Source: an uncultured Allomuricauda sp. (lineage in GTDB: Bacteria; Bacteroidota; Bacteroidia; Flavobacteriales; Flavobacteriaceae). From it: DNA of 64,000 bases. Below the pieces are notes generated by a model that was given only the letters and a program-made list of their open reading frames with translations, was not told where the DNA came from and did no database searches. Each line of letters opens with the position of its first letter. Within the stretch, counting starts at the first letter, position 1. The DNA lies in assembly GCF_947258355.1 (NCBI RefSeq), contig NZ_CAMYIC010000012.1:62001-126000 (forward strand), written 5' to 3'. Shown piece by piece: positions 27,274 to 36,629 of this stretch. The position numbers and the translations under genes were made by a program.

Positions 27274-27714
27274 TTACTTTCCGCGTTTAAGGGTAAGCGT
27301 GATTTGTCCGCAGTGATAGGTATTGTGAAATAACACGTGTCCCAATAACTTGGCTCTGGAAATGGCGCCAAAAAATGGTGTTTCGATGGTTTCCGTCCAT
27401 TCTTTTTCGGATAGACTTTCAACGAGATCGCTTAGCTTTTTATATCCATCATCCACTAGGTTTTGACTTTCCTCCAAGTTATACACTTCACCAGTATCCT
27501 TTTCGCCCATGGTGGTGTTTTTAACTTCGGTGGGAATACCAAAAAATTGTGTGAGCAGATGCATAATTTCCCCAATATGACGATATATGAATCCGACGGA
27601 AGCGGTATCGTCGTTCAATTTTAGGGTGCTATTTTCTTGAGTGATCTCGTTGAAAGTGAAATCACATGTTTTTCTGTTCTGTGCGATTAAATCCGTAAGA
27701 ATGCTTTTCGTCAT
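27274..27714 (-). CDS. DinB-family metal-binding protein
   Basis: The start is the ATG at 27714 (MTKSILTDLI); an upstream extension would overlap dps. The 146-residue helical-bundle protein carries the DinB/YfiT His triad: H46 in IYRHIGEI, then H130 and H134 in LFHNTYHCGQI. Such proteins bind a divalent metal and often act in thiol or detoxification transfer reactions; this one is unassigned. It follows dps by 5 nt. Confidence 0.8.
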   Translation of the reverse strand: MTKSILTDLIAQNRKTCDFTFNEITQENSTLKLNDDTASVGFIYRHIGEIMHLLTQFFGIPTEVKNTTMGEKDTGEVYNLEESQNLVDDGYKKLSDLVESLSEKEWTETIETPFFGAISRAKLLGHVLFHNTYHCGQITLTLKRGK

Positions 27715-27719
27715 ATGAT

Positions 27720-28199
27720 TTATTGGTTCAAATATGCGGAATACATCCAAATGAGTTTTTCCTGCTCACGAATGTAATCGCTCATTAAGGCATTGGTGCC
27801 TTCATCATTGGAGTCTCCGGACATTTCCAGGAGTTCTCGTTCCAATGGCAATAGTACCTCGTATCCATTTAAAATTTCTTGAATGGCCTTGTTGCCGCTC
27901 GATACATTTTTTGCAGCTTTGATTTTTGATAGTCCCGTATAATCTGCATATGTGTGCATGGGAGTAAAGCCCAAGGTTAAAATACGCTCTGCAATTTCAT
28001 CAATTTTCACCAACGAATCGTTGTAGAGTTCTTCGAACTTAAGGTGCAGTTCAAAAAACTTTTCACCCTTTATGTTCCAGTGAAAACCACGGGCATTCAT
28101 GTAGAATATCTGATAATTGGCCAACAATTCGTTTAGTTTATCGGCCAAATCGCTAGAGGCCTGTTTGTCCAGTCCTATTTTGTTGAGTTTATCTGTCAT
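27720..28199 (-). CDS. dps: Dps-family DNA-protection ferritin
   Basis: The 159-residue protein matches the Dps fold. The intersubunit ferroxidase ligands are all present with canonical spacing: H40 (HWNIKG), H52, D67 and E71 (KIDEIAERIL). Dps oligomers oxidise and store iron using H2O2 and protect DNA in stationary phase. The DinB gene follows by 5 nt. Upstream lie a TACCTTTG box and a CRP/FNR-like palindrome. Confidence 0.93.
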   Translation of the reverse strand: MTDKLNKIGLDKQASSDLADKLNELLANYQIFYMNARGFHWNIKGEKFFELHLKFEELYNDSLVKIDEIAERILTLGFTPMHTYADYTGLSKIKAAKNVSSGNKAIQEILNGYEVLLPLERELLEMSGDSNDEGTNALMSDYIREQEKLIWMYSAYLNQ

Positions 28200-28221
28200 A
28201 ACGGTATATTTTGATTTTGTT

Positions 28222-28229
28222 CAAAGGTA
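28222..28229 (-). promoter_or_regulatory. -7 promoter box of dps
   Basis: TACCTTTG on the minus strand is an exact TAnnTTTG match, 22 nt before the dps ATG. There is no good -33 element, which suits a promoter that depends on an activator. Confidence 0.45.
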
Positions 28230-28251
28230 GTTCATGCGTCCCGTTTTTACA

Positions 28252-28265
28252 GTGATATAGGTCAC
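28252..28265. promoter_or_regulatory. CRP/FNR-like operator upstream of dps
   Basis: GTGATATAGGTCAC is a perfect outer palindrome (GTGA/TCAC) matching the CRP consensus TGTGA-N6-TCACA in four of five bases of each half. On the dps strand it reads TGTGACCTATATCACT. Its centre is about 43 nt upstream of the start predicted from the -7 box, the class II activator position. Confidence 0.5.
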
Positions 28266-28281
28266 ATAAACCAACACTAAA

Positions 28282-30396
28282 TCAATCGTTTTTCTTTAAT
28301 AAACTAATTGCAAATCCTCCTCCTTCAGCCATTTGTATGGTCAAAGATGAATCTTTGTCAACGTCGATTTGCTCAATATTGATAGCTGTTGGATTATTTT
28401 CATAATGGGCGTCTGCCGTATCTTTGTAAATGATTGCATCATATGAAACACCCTCGTCCAGAAAATCAAAATCGATCGTGACTTCCCGTGCATTTTCGTC
28501 GGTAATTCCACCAACAAACCAGTTGCCTGTTTCCCTTTCTTTTCGAGCTATGGTAACGTAATCACCTACCTCTCCATTTAAGACCTTGGATTCGTCCCAA
28601 TCCACACCCACATCCCTAATAAATTGCAATGCAGGTTGCCCTTCGTAATTTTCGGGTAGGTCGCAGGCCATTTGCACTGGACTGTAAATAACGACATATA
28701 GCGCCAGTTGCTGTGCCAGAGTAGTGTTTACACGGTTATTTTCCTTGCTTGGAATTTCGATGTCGAAAACTCCGGGCGTAAAATCGATAGGACCCGCCAA
28801 CATTCTGGTGAAGGCCACAATGGGCAAATGCTCGGGAGGGTTTCCACCGTCGGCCGACCAGGCATTGAATTCCTGTCCGCGAAGTCCTTCGCGTGCGATG
28901 GCATTTGGATACGTCCTTCTGATACCAGTGGCTTTAATGGGTTCGTGGGCGTTTATGGCCACATTGTACTTGGCCCCTGTTTCCAATACTTTTCTATAAT
29001 GATTTACCATCCATTGTCCATGGTGATATTCACCTTCTGGAATTATTTTACCTACATAACCTGTTTTAACGGAGTGGATGCCCAATTGGTTCATTAATTG
29101 ATAGGCGGTGTCCAACTGTTGCTCGTAGGTTCTCGGAGCGGCCGAGGTTTCGTGGTGCATTATGATTTCCACGCCTTTTTCCTTGGCATATCTGTTCAAT
29201 TCCTCTAGGTCGTAATCAGGATAGGGGGTTACAAAATCGAAAACTCCTTCCCGGTCCTCAAAACCTATCCAATGTTCCCATCCCGTATTCCAACCTTCGA
29301 CCAAAACTCCAGAAATATTGTTTTTTGCTGCAAAATCGATATATCGTTTGGTGTTTTCTGTGGTGGCACCATGCTTGCCTGTAGGCTTTAAGTCGTTGGT
29401 AAAGGTGTTCATGTCTTGGGAACCTGCATAGTCCCAAGTGGACTTGCCGACATGCATTTCCCACCAGATACCTACATATTTTTTAGGCTTAAACCAGCTG
29501 ATATCCCCCAGTTTGTTGGGTTCATTAAGATTTACAATCAATTTTGATTCGATAAGTTCACTGGCTTCGTCAGCAATTTGAATGCTACGCCAAGGTGTTT
29601 TAAAGGGCAGTTCTCTTTTTACTTTATATCCCGACCTATCGGAACCTACTAATTCGCTTGTAAGAAGTAAGGATTCATTGTCCACTTTTAATGTCATCCC
29701 AGCGTAATCGGTAAGATTGGCTTCGTGAAAGCTGAGGTGCAAACCATCATTTCCTCTCATGGTGACTGGGGTATTCACAGCATTTTCGGGAATATATGTT
29801 GCGGCAAGGTCTTCGTTGTCCCTCTTGGAAATGGCATCAATTTCGGAAACCTTGGTGGTGTTGTACAGATGTTCGTAGATATCCCAATCTCCTGGTATCC
29901 ACCAAGTAGTATAATCCTCGGTCAGTTGGAATTCTGTGTTTTCGTCCATTATAATAAGACTGTCAATCCCTTGTTGGGGTAAAAACTCGTATCGGAAGCC
30001 AATGCCATCATCATAAGCCCTGAAATAGATATTGAATTTACGGTTGGGTTCTTGGATCTCCTCAAGCTCTACAACCAGTTCGTTGTAGTGGTTCACCACT
30101 TCTTTTTGTTCGCCCCAGGGCATTTCCCAAGTTTCATTTACCGTATTTGTGATTGAATTGACAATATTCAATCCACCTTTTAATGATTCTTGGTTTTTAA
30201 AGTCAAAACTCATGGAAGAGGAATCGATAACAATTTTGTTGTTATGATTCACAACATAGTATGGCGAACCATCCTCTGAAAGTTGGAAATCGATTGAATT
30301 GGTGCCATTAGGTGATGTAACAGATAATTTTGCAGGTTCTTTAGTGCAGGAAATAAGCGTAGCTATTAAAAATAGCAGGGTCAGTGTTTTGTTCAT
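28282..30396 (-). CDS. GH97 glycoside hydrolase lipoprotein (SusB-like alpha-glucosidase)
   Basis: The 704-residue lipoprotein (lipobox LISC, Cys 17) has the GH97 layout: N-terminal beta-sandwich, central (beta/alpha)8 barrel and C-terminal beta domain. Three carboxylates aligned with the inverting SusB type are visible: VLVEGWN (near 365), NAHE (near 482) and RGQEF (near 507). The SVKTGY segment keeps a Gly where retaining GH97 galactosidases have Asp. It probably releases glucose from alpha-glucans. No SusC/SusD genes are adjacent. Confidence 0.9.
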   Translation of the reverse strand: MNKTLTLLFLIATLISCTKEPAKLSVTSPNGTNSIDFQLSEDGSPYYVVNHNNKIVIDSSSMSFDFKNQESLKGGLNIVNSITNTVNETWEMPWGEQKEVVNHYNELVVELEEIQEPNRKFNIYFRAYDDGIGFRYEFLPQQGIDSLIIMDENTEFQLTEDYTTWWIPGDWDIYEHLYNTTKVSEIDAISKRDNEDLAATYIPENAVNTPVTMRGNDGLHLSFHEANLTDYAGMTLKVDNESLLLTSELVGSDRSGYKVKRELPFKTPWRSIQIADEASELIESKLIVNLNEPNKLGDISWFKPKKYVGIWWEMHVGKSTWDYAGSQDMNTFTNDLKPTGKHGATTENTKRYIDFAAKNNISGVLVEGWNTGWEHWIGFEDREGVFDFVTPYPDYDLEELNRYAKEKGVEIIMHHETSAAPRTYEQQLDTAYQLMNQLGIHSVKTGYVGKIIPEGEYHHGQWMVNHYRKVLETGAKYNVAINAHEPIKATGIRRTYPNAIAREGLRGQEFNAWSADGGNPPEHLPIVAFTRMLAGPIDFTPGVFDIEIPSKENNRVNTTLAQQLALYVVIYSPVQMACDLPENYEGQPALQFIRDVGVDWDESKVLNGEVGDYVTIARKERETGNWFVGGITDENAREVTIDFDFLDEGVSYDAIIYKDTADAHYENNPTAINIEQIDVDKDSSLTIQMAEGGGFAISLLKKND

Positions 30397-30493
30397 TGTA
30401 TTGATTTTTAGTCAATTATATATGTAGTAAACTAATTGTCCGTGATTGGGAATTGGACCTTAATTTACTGAAAACTGAACAAAAAACCGAGGC

Positions 30494-31762
30494 TTATCTG
30501 TGAATAGTTTGGAGCCTATCGGGACCTACGGATACTATTTTAATGGGTACGTTCAACTGCTGTTCCAAGAACGCGATATAGTCGTTCAGGGTAGCTGGTA
30601 AATCTTCTGCTTTGGACAGTTTTGTTAGGTCCTTGGACCACCCTTTCATCTCATTATATATGGGTGTCACATATTCTTCCTCAATGTTGTACGGTAAATG
30701 CTGAATTTCTTCGCCCTTGTATTTGTAAGCAGTACATACTTTAATGGTATCGAAACCACTCAAAACGTCGGCCTTCATCATCATAAGCTCTGTAACTCCA
30801 TTGATTTGAACAGCATATTTTAGGGCTACCAAATCCAACCAGCCGCAACGACGTGGTCTTCCCGTAGTGGCACCGAATTCGTTGCCTATTTTAGCCATTT
30901 TAGCGCCATCCTCATCAAAAAGTTCGGTAGGGAAAGGTCCGCTTCCCACACGAGTCGTGTATGCCTTAAAAATCCCCAAGACGCGTTTAATTTTGTTAGG
31001 TGCAACACCTAATCCGGTGCAAGCTCCAGCGGCAGTGGTGTTGGAGGATGTTACAAAGGGATAGGTTCCAAAATCAATATCCAATAACGAACCTTGTGCA
31101 CCTTCTGCCAAGATTTTCTTTCCTTCTGCCTGCACTTTAAAAATATATTCCTCGCTATCAATAAAGGTCAATTTTTTCAGGGTTTCAACGCCTTCGCAGA
31201 AGTCGGCCTCCAATTCATCCAGGTTATATTGAATGTCCACATCGTAAAAATCGATCATGGCTTCGTGCTTATCGGCCAAGGCACGGTATTTTGTTTTCCA
31301 ATCATCAAACTCCAAATCCCCAACACGCATACCATTACGACCTGTTTTATCCATATAAGTTGGTCCGATACCCTTTAGAGTAGAGCCGATTTTAGCCTTC
31401 CCTTTAGAAGCTTCGGATGCGGCATCCAATAAACGGTGCGTTGGTAGAATAAGATGTGCCTTTCTGGAAATGAAAAGCTTGGATTCGATATCTATGTTGA
31501 ATTTCTCCAAGTTGTCCAGTTCTTTCTTGAAGATCACGGGATCTATCACAACCCCATTGCCCACAACATTAATGGCATTCTCGTGGAATATTCCGGACGG
31601 AATGGTGTGCAGAACGTGTTTTATCCCATCAAATTCCAGGGTGTGCCCAGCATTTGGACCTCCTTGAAATCTGGCGATAATATCGTATTCCTTGGTAAGT
31701 ACATCAACAATTTTACCTTTTCCTTCGTCTCCCCATTGGAGTCCAAGCAATAAATCTACCAT
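30494..31762 (-). CDS. purA: Adenylosuccinate synthetase
   Basis: The 422-residue GTP-dependent enzyme joins IMP and aspartate in AMP synthesis. The P-loop region GLQWGDEGKGKIVD holds catalytic D12, and H40 follows in GGPNAGHT. TTGRPRRCGWLDL and NTTAAGACTG are further family signatures. Length matches the family. It lies 12 nt after the fur-like gene on the same strand. Confidence 0.97.
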   Translation of the reverse strand: MVDLLLGLQWGDEGKGKIVDVLTKEYDIIARFQGGPNAGHTLEFDGIKHVLHTIPSGIFHENAINVVGNGVVIDPVIFKKELDNLEKFNIDIESKLFISRKAHLILPTHRLLDAASEASKGKAKIGSTLKGIGPTYMDKTGRNGMRVGDLEFDDWKTKYRALADKHEAMIDFYDVDIQYNLDELEADFCEGVETLKKLTFIDSEEYIFKVQAEGKKILAEGAQGSLLDIDFGTYPFVTSSNTTAAGACTGLGVAPNKIKRVLGIFKAYTTRVGSGPFPTELFDEDGAKMAKIGNEFGATTGRPRRCGWLDLVALKYAVQINGVTELMMMKADVLSGFDTIKVCTAYKYKGEEIQHLPYNIEEEYVTPIYNEMKGWSKDLTKLSKAEDLPATLNDYIAFLEQQLNVPIKIVSVGPDRLQTIHR

Positions 31763-31774
31763 GTAATGTTCGGG

Positions 31775-32245
31775 TTATTCGGTTAGGTTTTCTTCTTCTT
31801 TGTTTCGAGTTCCGTAGAAATATAATGAGTGATTGTTGATCTTGATGTCAAAAACCTCTTCTATTGTTTTTTTGATGGATTGAATGCGTGGGTCACAAAA
31901 TTCCACTACTTCGCCAGTGTCCGTTAAGATGACGTGATCGTGCTGACGGTCAAAATATGATTTTTCGTACTGGGCCTGGTTTTTTCCAAACTGATGCTTG
32001 CGTACCAACTTGCTCTCCAGTAAAAGTTCAATGGTATTGTAGAGCGTTGCACGACTTACCCTATAGTTCTTTGTCTTCATTTTAATGTAGAGGGATTCCA
32101 CATCAAAATGATCGTCACTATCATAAATTTCCTGTAAAATGGCGTAGCGTTCAGGAGTTTTGCGGTGTCCTTTCTCCTCTAAGAAGGAGGTGAACACGTT
32201 TTTCACAATTTCCTGATTTTTATTGTTTCCCATGTCTTTCTGCAT
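31775..32245 (-). CDS. Fur-family transcriptional regulator
   Basis: The 156-residue protein has an N-terminal winged helix (about 15-90; [18 protein letters not shown]) and a C-terminal dimerisation domain with the metal motif [15 protein letters not shown]. Both CxxC structural-zinc motifs of typical Fur/PerR are missing; a single cysteine (FCDPRI) remains. It may be Fur, PerR or Zur. It sits between relA/spoT and purA. The ATG at 32245 follows a promoter box by 10 nt; an in-frame ATG at 32233 is possible. Confidence 0.87.
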   Translation of the reverse strand: MQKDMGNNKNQEIVKNVFTSFLEEKGHRKTPERYAILQEIYDSDDHFDVESLYIKMKTKNYRVSRATLYNTIELLLESKLVRKHQFGKNQAQYEKSYFDRQHDHVILTDTGEVVEFCDPRIQSIKKTIEEVFDIKINNHSLYFYGTRNKEEENLTE

Positions 32246-32255
32246 AGCTAATGCA

Positions 32256-32263
32256 CAAAGGTA
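32256..32263 (-). promoter_or_regulatory. -7 promoter box of the fur-like gene
   Basis: TACCTTTG on the minus strand is an exact TAnnTTTG match between the relA/spoT stop and the fur-like ATG, 10 nt upstream of the latter. No -33 element was seen. Confidence 0.38.
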
Positions 32264-32273
32264 CAGTTAAAAA

Positions 32274-34478
32274 TTAAATTCTTGTCACTTTATCTATCCC
32301 TTCGACCTGCTTTAAACTGTTCATCAATTTTTTAAGGATATTGTTGTTTTTCACGACCAAGGTAATTTTTCCCTTGAAGGTGCCACCATCCGCACTAAAG
32401 TTTAGATTACGCATATTAACGTGCATATTTTCGGATATAATTTTGGTGATGTCTTTTACCAATCCCATGTTATCTATGCCCGTGATTTGAATATCAACAG
32501 AAAATTCCTCTTGCGACGAATCTATCCATTTGGCACTGATGATCCTGTAAGCGTAATTGGATTGTAATGAAATAGCATTTGGACAGTTCTTTTTGTGCAC
32601 CTTTATTCCATCATTAACACTTACAAAGCCAAATACCTCGTCCCCGGGAATGGGATTGCAACATTGGGAAAGTTTATAATTGAGCCTTTCTTCTTCCTTG
32701 CCAAAAACGAGTAGATCATATTTAGTGGTGATTTCATTTTTGTCAATATCTTTTGGAACGGGAGTCTTACGTATTCTGTTCTTAAAGAAATTGATGAATG
32801 CATTATGATAAGAAGAGGCAAAATCCTTAAGCTTTTCATTGTCGATAACCCCGATGCCCACTCTATAAAATAGGTCCAAACTGGTCTTCAACTTGAAGAA
32901 GGTCACCAATTTGTTCACGGTGTCCTCGTTTAGATTGATTTTTTGTGCTTTCAACTTTCGGCGCAATATTTCCTTTCCTTCCGCAGCAACTTCTTTTTTC
33001 TCCTCGCTTAGCGATGATTTTATTTTAGATCTTGCTCGAGCTGTTTGTGCATAATCCAGCCAGGTTTGGGTGGGCTTTGCGCTTTCTGATGTAATGATCT
33101 CAACCTGATCACCACTACGAAGCACTGTTCCCAGAGGCACAAGTTTTCCGTTAACTTTTGCACCACGGGTCTTCATCCCGACTTCCGTATGGATATTGAA
33201 AGCGAAATCCAAGGCAGTGGCACCTTTGGGCATCGATTTTAAATCACCTTTGGGTGTAAAAACAAATATTTCTTTGGAATATAGGTTAAGCTTAAACTCC
33301 TCAACAAAATCAACAGCATTGCCATTGGCATTTTCCAATGCTTCCTGCAGTTTGTTCAGCCATTCCTCTATTCCTTGTTCTTTTTGGGTTCCATGCTTGT
33401 ATTTAAAGTGGGCCGCATAGCCTTTTTCGGCAATTTCGTGCATTCGCTCACTTCGTATCTGTACCTCGACCCATTTGCCTTTAGGTCCCATTACAGTAAT
33501 GTGGAGTGCTTCATAGCCCGTTGATTTCGGCGATGTTATCCAATCACGCAATCGAATAGGGTTGGGGGTAAAGTGGTCCGTGACAATGGAATATATTTTC
33601 CAAGCCAGGAATTTCTCATTTTTACGGTCGGATTTATATATGATCCGAATCGCAAACTTATCATAGACCTCGTCAAAGGTGACATTCTGGGTCTTCATCT
33701 TTTTGCGGATGGAAAAAATGGATTTCATCCTGCCTTTGATGTAGTAATTCAATCCTTCTTTGTCCAAAGAAGTTCGTATTACATTGGCAAAATCCTCGAT
33801 ATAGGCAGAACTTTCCTCTTCAGTATCCTCTATTTTTGCCTGAATATCATGATAGACTTCTGGCTCCGTATACTTTAAAGAAAGATCTTCAAGATGAGTT
33901 TTTATGTTGTACAATCCAATTCTATGTGCTAAAGGGGCATAGATGTACAAAGTTTCCGATGCAATTTTTACCTGTTTGTGCTCTGGCATGGAATCCATGG
34001 TGAGCATATTGTGGTAGCGATCGGCTATTTTAATGATGATCACCCGAACATCATCATGAAGGGTCAATAGCATTTTACGGAAGTTCTCCGCTTGTTGGCT
34101 AATGTCCTTATCCTTTTTTAAATGGGCGATTTTGGTAAGCCCATCCACAATTCGGGCCACGGTCTCGCCGAACATCCGTTCAATATCGTCCAAAGTGTAG
34201 GCTGTGTCCTCAACAACATCATGGAGCAGGGCAGAGGCAATGGAAACGGCATCCAGTCCAATTTCCGAAGCAACAATTTTGGCCACGGCGATCGGATGGA
34301 AAATATACGCTTCCCCAGATTTTCTTCGCTGGTCCTTATGGGCGTCAACGGCCACATCAAAAGCGGAACGAATCAATTTCTTGTCCTCATCCGTCAGCGT
34401 TTGGTAGCTTATGCGAAGTAATTCCTTGTACTGCTTCGCAATCTCCTTATTCTCTTTTTCAATAGCAGCCTCTGTCAT
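32274..34478 (-). CDS. RelA/SpoT family (p)ppGpp synthetase/hydrolase
   Basis: This is a 734-residue long RSH protein. Domains in order: HD hydrolase (about 35-190, with HDxxED at 86-91 intact), synthetase (about 240-380, with TSPKSTGYEALH), TGS (about 400-465), a zinc-finger/CC region (SQCCNPIPGDEVFGFV) and a C-terminal ACT domain. The intact HDxxED suggests hydrolase activity is retained, so this is probably bifunctional and controls the stringent response. It lies 28 nt upstream of the fur-like gene. Confidence 0.94.
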   Translation of the reverse strand: MTEAAIEKENKEIAKQYKELLRISYQTLTDEDKKLIRSAFDVAVDAHKDQRRKSGEAYIFHPIAVAKIVASEIGLDAVSIASALLHDVVEDTAYTLDDIERMFGETVARIVDGLTKIAHLKKDKDISQQAENFRKMLLTLHDDVRVIIIKIADRYHNMLTMDSMPEHKQVKIASETLYIYAPLAHRIGLYNIKTHLEDLSLKYTEPEVYHDIQAKIEDTEEESSAYIEDFANVIRTSLDKEGLNYYIKGRMKSIFSIRKKMKTQNVTFDEVYDKFAIRIIYKSDRKNEKFLAWKIYSIVTDHFTPNPIRLRDWITSPKSTGYEALHITVMGPKGKWVEVQIRSERMHEIAEKGYAAHFKYKHGTQKEQGIEEWLNKLQEALENANGNAVDFVEEFKLNLYSKEIFVFTPKGDLKSMPKGATALDFAFNIHTEVGMKTRGAKVNGKLVPLGTVLRSGDQVEIITSESAKPTQTWLDYAQTARARSKIKSSLSEEKKEVAAEGKEILRRKLKAQKINLNEDTVNKLVTFFKLKTSLDLFYRVGIGVIDNEKLKDFASSYHNAFINFFKNRIRKTPVPKDIDKNEITTKYDLLVFGKEEERLNYKLSQCCNPIPGDEVFGFVSVNDGIKVHKKNCPNAISLQSNYAYRIISAKWIDSSQEEFSVDIQITGIDNMGLVKDITKIISENMHVNMRNLNFSADGGTFKGKITLVVKNNNILKKLMNSLKQVEGIDKVTRI

Positions 34479-34522
34479 AGTATTTTAAATTTACTACAAT
34501 CTTATAATCTAACCAACAAAAT

Positions 34523-35755
34523 CTATGCCTTTAGGTTACGAATACGTTCTACCAGGGGAGGATGTGAGTAGTGAACAAAAACATAAGCGGGATGCGGCGT
34601 TAAGTTGCTCAAGCTTTTCTTTGATAGTTTTTTTAGTGATGAAACCAAGGGTGTCGCAGCAAATGTCGTTTTAGCAAAATCATCGGCCTGGAACTCGAAT
34701 TTTCGAGATAAGTAGTTCATGATCAAACCTGTCAGTTCCGAGATTGGACTGTACAAAAGCGCAAACCCTACCAAAGCGGCATGAAAACTTGGTGTGGACA
34801 CTCCGATGGCCAACGACATTTCCGGATGATTGATGAACAACGATAATATAAAAAGCGTAAAACCTGTGGTCAATAAGGAGACCACAAGATTCACAATGAT
34901 ATGTTTACGTTTGTAATGACCTACTTCGTGGGCCAAGACCGCCACGATTTCATCCTCGCTCAAATCGTTGATCAATGTATCGAAAAGGGTAATGCGCTTT
35001 TCCTTTCCAAAACCTGAAAAATAGGCGTTTGCCTTGGTGGATCTTTTGGAACCATCGATCACAAAAATATTTTGAAGTTCGAACCCCACTTTTTGGGCAT
35101 AATTTTCAATAGAGCTTTTAAGACTTCCATCTTCCAGCGGCGTTTGTTTGTTGAATAACGGAACGATTAACCTGCTGTAAAATAAATTGATGAACAAGAT
35201 GAAAACACCGACTGCTATCCAAGCGTATACCCAAAAATTGGGTCCTGTGGATTGGTAGAACAGCATAAATAGCGTCAAAATACCACCTCCTAGAATGATG
35301 GTGAGAATGCCACCTTTTATTTTGTCGGATAAAAAGGTGGATTTCGAGGTTTTATTGAACCCGTATTCTTCTTCGATCACAAATGTTCGGTAATAGGAAA
35401 AGGGGAGTCCCAGTATAGCACTTCCCAGCATAATGATTCCGAAGAAAATCAAAGCCATCGGGATACTTTCCTCCGTTATGGAGCGTGTGAGTTGGTCCAC
35501 CCATTCAAAACCTCCGAATGCAAGAAAACAGATGGTCAATACCAGTGAAAATCCATCGGAAATAACACCGAATTTGTAATTGGTCTGTTTGTATTGTTGC
35601 GATTTTTGATACTCATCCTCATCAAAAACATCGGCAAGTTCGGGGGGTAAAGTAGATTTGAAACGCTTGGCGTTCAGGTACTCCAAATACTGGTGAACCA
35701 GATATTGGACCACAAGAATGGCCAGAATGACATAAAAGAGCACATTTTTTTCCAT
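34523..35755 (-). CDS. M48 family metallopeptidase (Ste24/CAAX protease-like)
   Basis: The 410-residue membrane protease has about seven hydrophobic segments and the zinc motif HEVGH (H276, E277, H280). A downstream Glu (KFEFQADDFA) serves as third ligand, as in the Ste24 group. ATP-independent proteases of this type process or clear membrane proteins; no prenyl substrate is expected in bacteria. It is 4 nt from the SpoU methyltransferase gene. Confidence 0.9.
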   Translation of the reverse strand: MEKNVLFYVILAILVVQYLVHQYLEYLNAKRFKSTLPPELADVFDEDEYQKSQQYKQTNYKFGVISDGFSLVLTICFLAFGGFEWVDQLTRSITEESIPMALIFFGIIMLGSAILGLPFSYYRTFVIEEEYGFNKTSKSTFLSDKIKGGILTIILGGGILTLFMLFYQSTGPNFWVYAWIAVGVFILFINLFYSRLIVPLFNKQTPLEDGSLKSSIENYAQKVGFELQNIFVIDGSKRSTKANAYFSGFGKEKRITLFDTLINDLSEDEIVAVLAHEVGHYKRKHIIVNLVVSLLTTGFTLFILSLFINHPEMSLAIGVSTPSFHAALVGFALLYSPISELTGLIMNYLSRKFEFQADDFAKTTFAATPLVSSLKKLSKKSLSNLTPHPAYVFVHYSHPPLVERIRNLKA

Positions 35756-35758
35756 AGC

Positions 35759-36559
35759 TTAAAATCCGCGCTGGCGTTTCGCCTCAAATATAAGTATTGC
35801 AGCGGATACCGAAACATTCATGGAGTCTATTTCTCCCTGCATCGGTATAATTATGTTTTGGTCGGAATTTTGAAGCCATTTTTCTGTTAATCCAGTAGCC
35901 TCCGTGCCCATTACAAGAGCAGAGGCGGCTTTAAAATCACAATCCACATAATTTTTGGAAGCGGTTAAGGCAGCACAGTAAATTTTGATTTGGTTGGTTT
36001 GTAAAAATTCAATGATATCGTCCGTTGTTCCCACGCCAATCTGGTTGGTAAAAAGGCAACCCACGCTGGAACGGATAATGTTTGGACTATATAGGTCGGA
36101 TTTGGGATTTGCGATAAGAACGGCATCAACCGCAGCGGCATCGGCAGTGCGCAACAGTGCGCCGATATTGCCTGGTTTTTCAGGAGCTTCGGCAACCAAC
36201 ACCAATGGTGTTTTATTCTTGAAGGAGATATGTTCCAAAGCATGGGTTTTGGATTGCACAAGCCCGATAACACCTTCCGTTGTGCCCCGATGTGCAATTT
36301 TACCGTAAACGCTTTCGGAAACTTGGATGATTTCTGGGTTTGATGCCTTGGTGAAAGCATCTATGGAACTGGAACCTATGATTTCAGGACAAAATAGAAG
36401 GGTTTGTAGCGTATACCCTCCCTTTTGGGCCAATTCAATTTCCCGCTGTCCTTCCAAAACAAAAAGTCCACTTTTTCTCCTTTCGCGCGATTTCTCCTTA
36501 AGGAGCAGGACTTTTTTTATCAAAGGGTTTTGGGCACTACTGATCAGTTTAGCTTCCAT
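35759..36559 (-). CDS. TrmH/SpoU-family RNA 2'-O-methyltransferase
   Basis: The start is the ATG at 36559 (MEAKLISSAQNPLIKKVLLL), supported by a promoter ending 8 nt upstream; longer upstream frames would cross it. The 266-residue protein has an N-terminal substrate-binding domain (1-95) and a C-terminal SPOUT methylase fold. The SAM-knot motifs are EAPEKPGNIGALLRTADAAA, then VMGTEATGL and IPMQGEIDSMNVSVSAAI. It methylates a ribose in rRNA or tRNA; the target is unknown. Confidence 0.9.
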   Translation of the reverse strand: MEAKLISSAQNPLIKKVLLLKEKSRERRKSGLFVLEGQREIELAQKGGYTLQTLLFCPEIIGSSSIDAFTKASNPEIIQVSESVYGKIAHRGTTEGVIGLVQSKTHALEHISFKNKTPLVLVAEAPEKPGNIGALLRTADAAAVDAVLIANPKSDLYSPNIIRSSVGCLFTNQIGVGTTDDIIEFLQTNQIKIYCAALTASKNYVDCDFKAASALVMGTEATGLTEKWLQNSDQNIIIPMQGEIDSMNVSVSAAILIFEAKRQRGF

Positions 36560-36567
36560 ACTGTTGG

Positions 36568-36597
36568 TAAAAATAGCCATTCCTGTAATTAAACAAA
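36568..36597 (-). promoter_or_regulatory. Promoter of the SpoU methyltransferase
   Basis: On the minus strand, TTTG (36597-36594), an 18-nt spacer and TATTTTTA (36575-36568). It is one mismatch from the full Bacteroidota consensus. The box ends 8 nt before the ATG at 36559, giving a leader of about 3-4 nt. Confidence 0.55.
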
Positions 36598-36629
36598 GGG
36601 GTTTTCGACCAACTGGTAAAATCCTTATC

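Noticed and set aside
36327-36629. Upstream extension of the DUF6503 lipoprotein frame
   Set aside because: It would overlap the SpoU methyltransferase gene antisense; the lipoprotein signal begins cleanly at the ATG at 36630.
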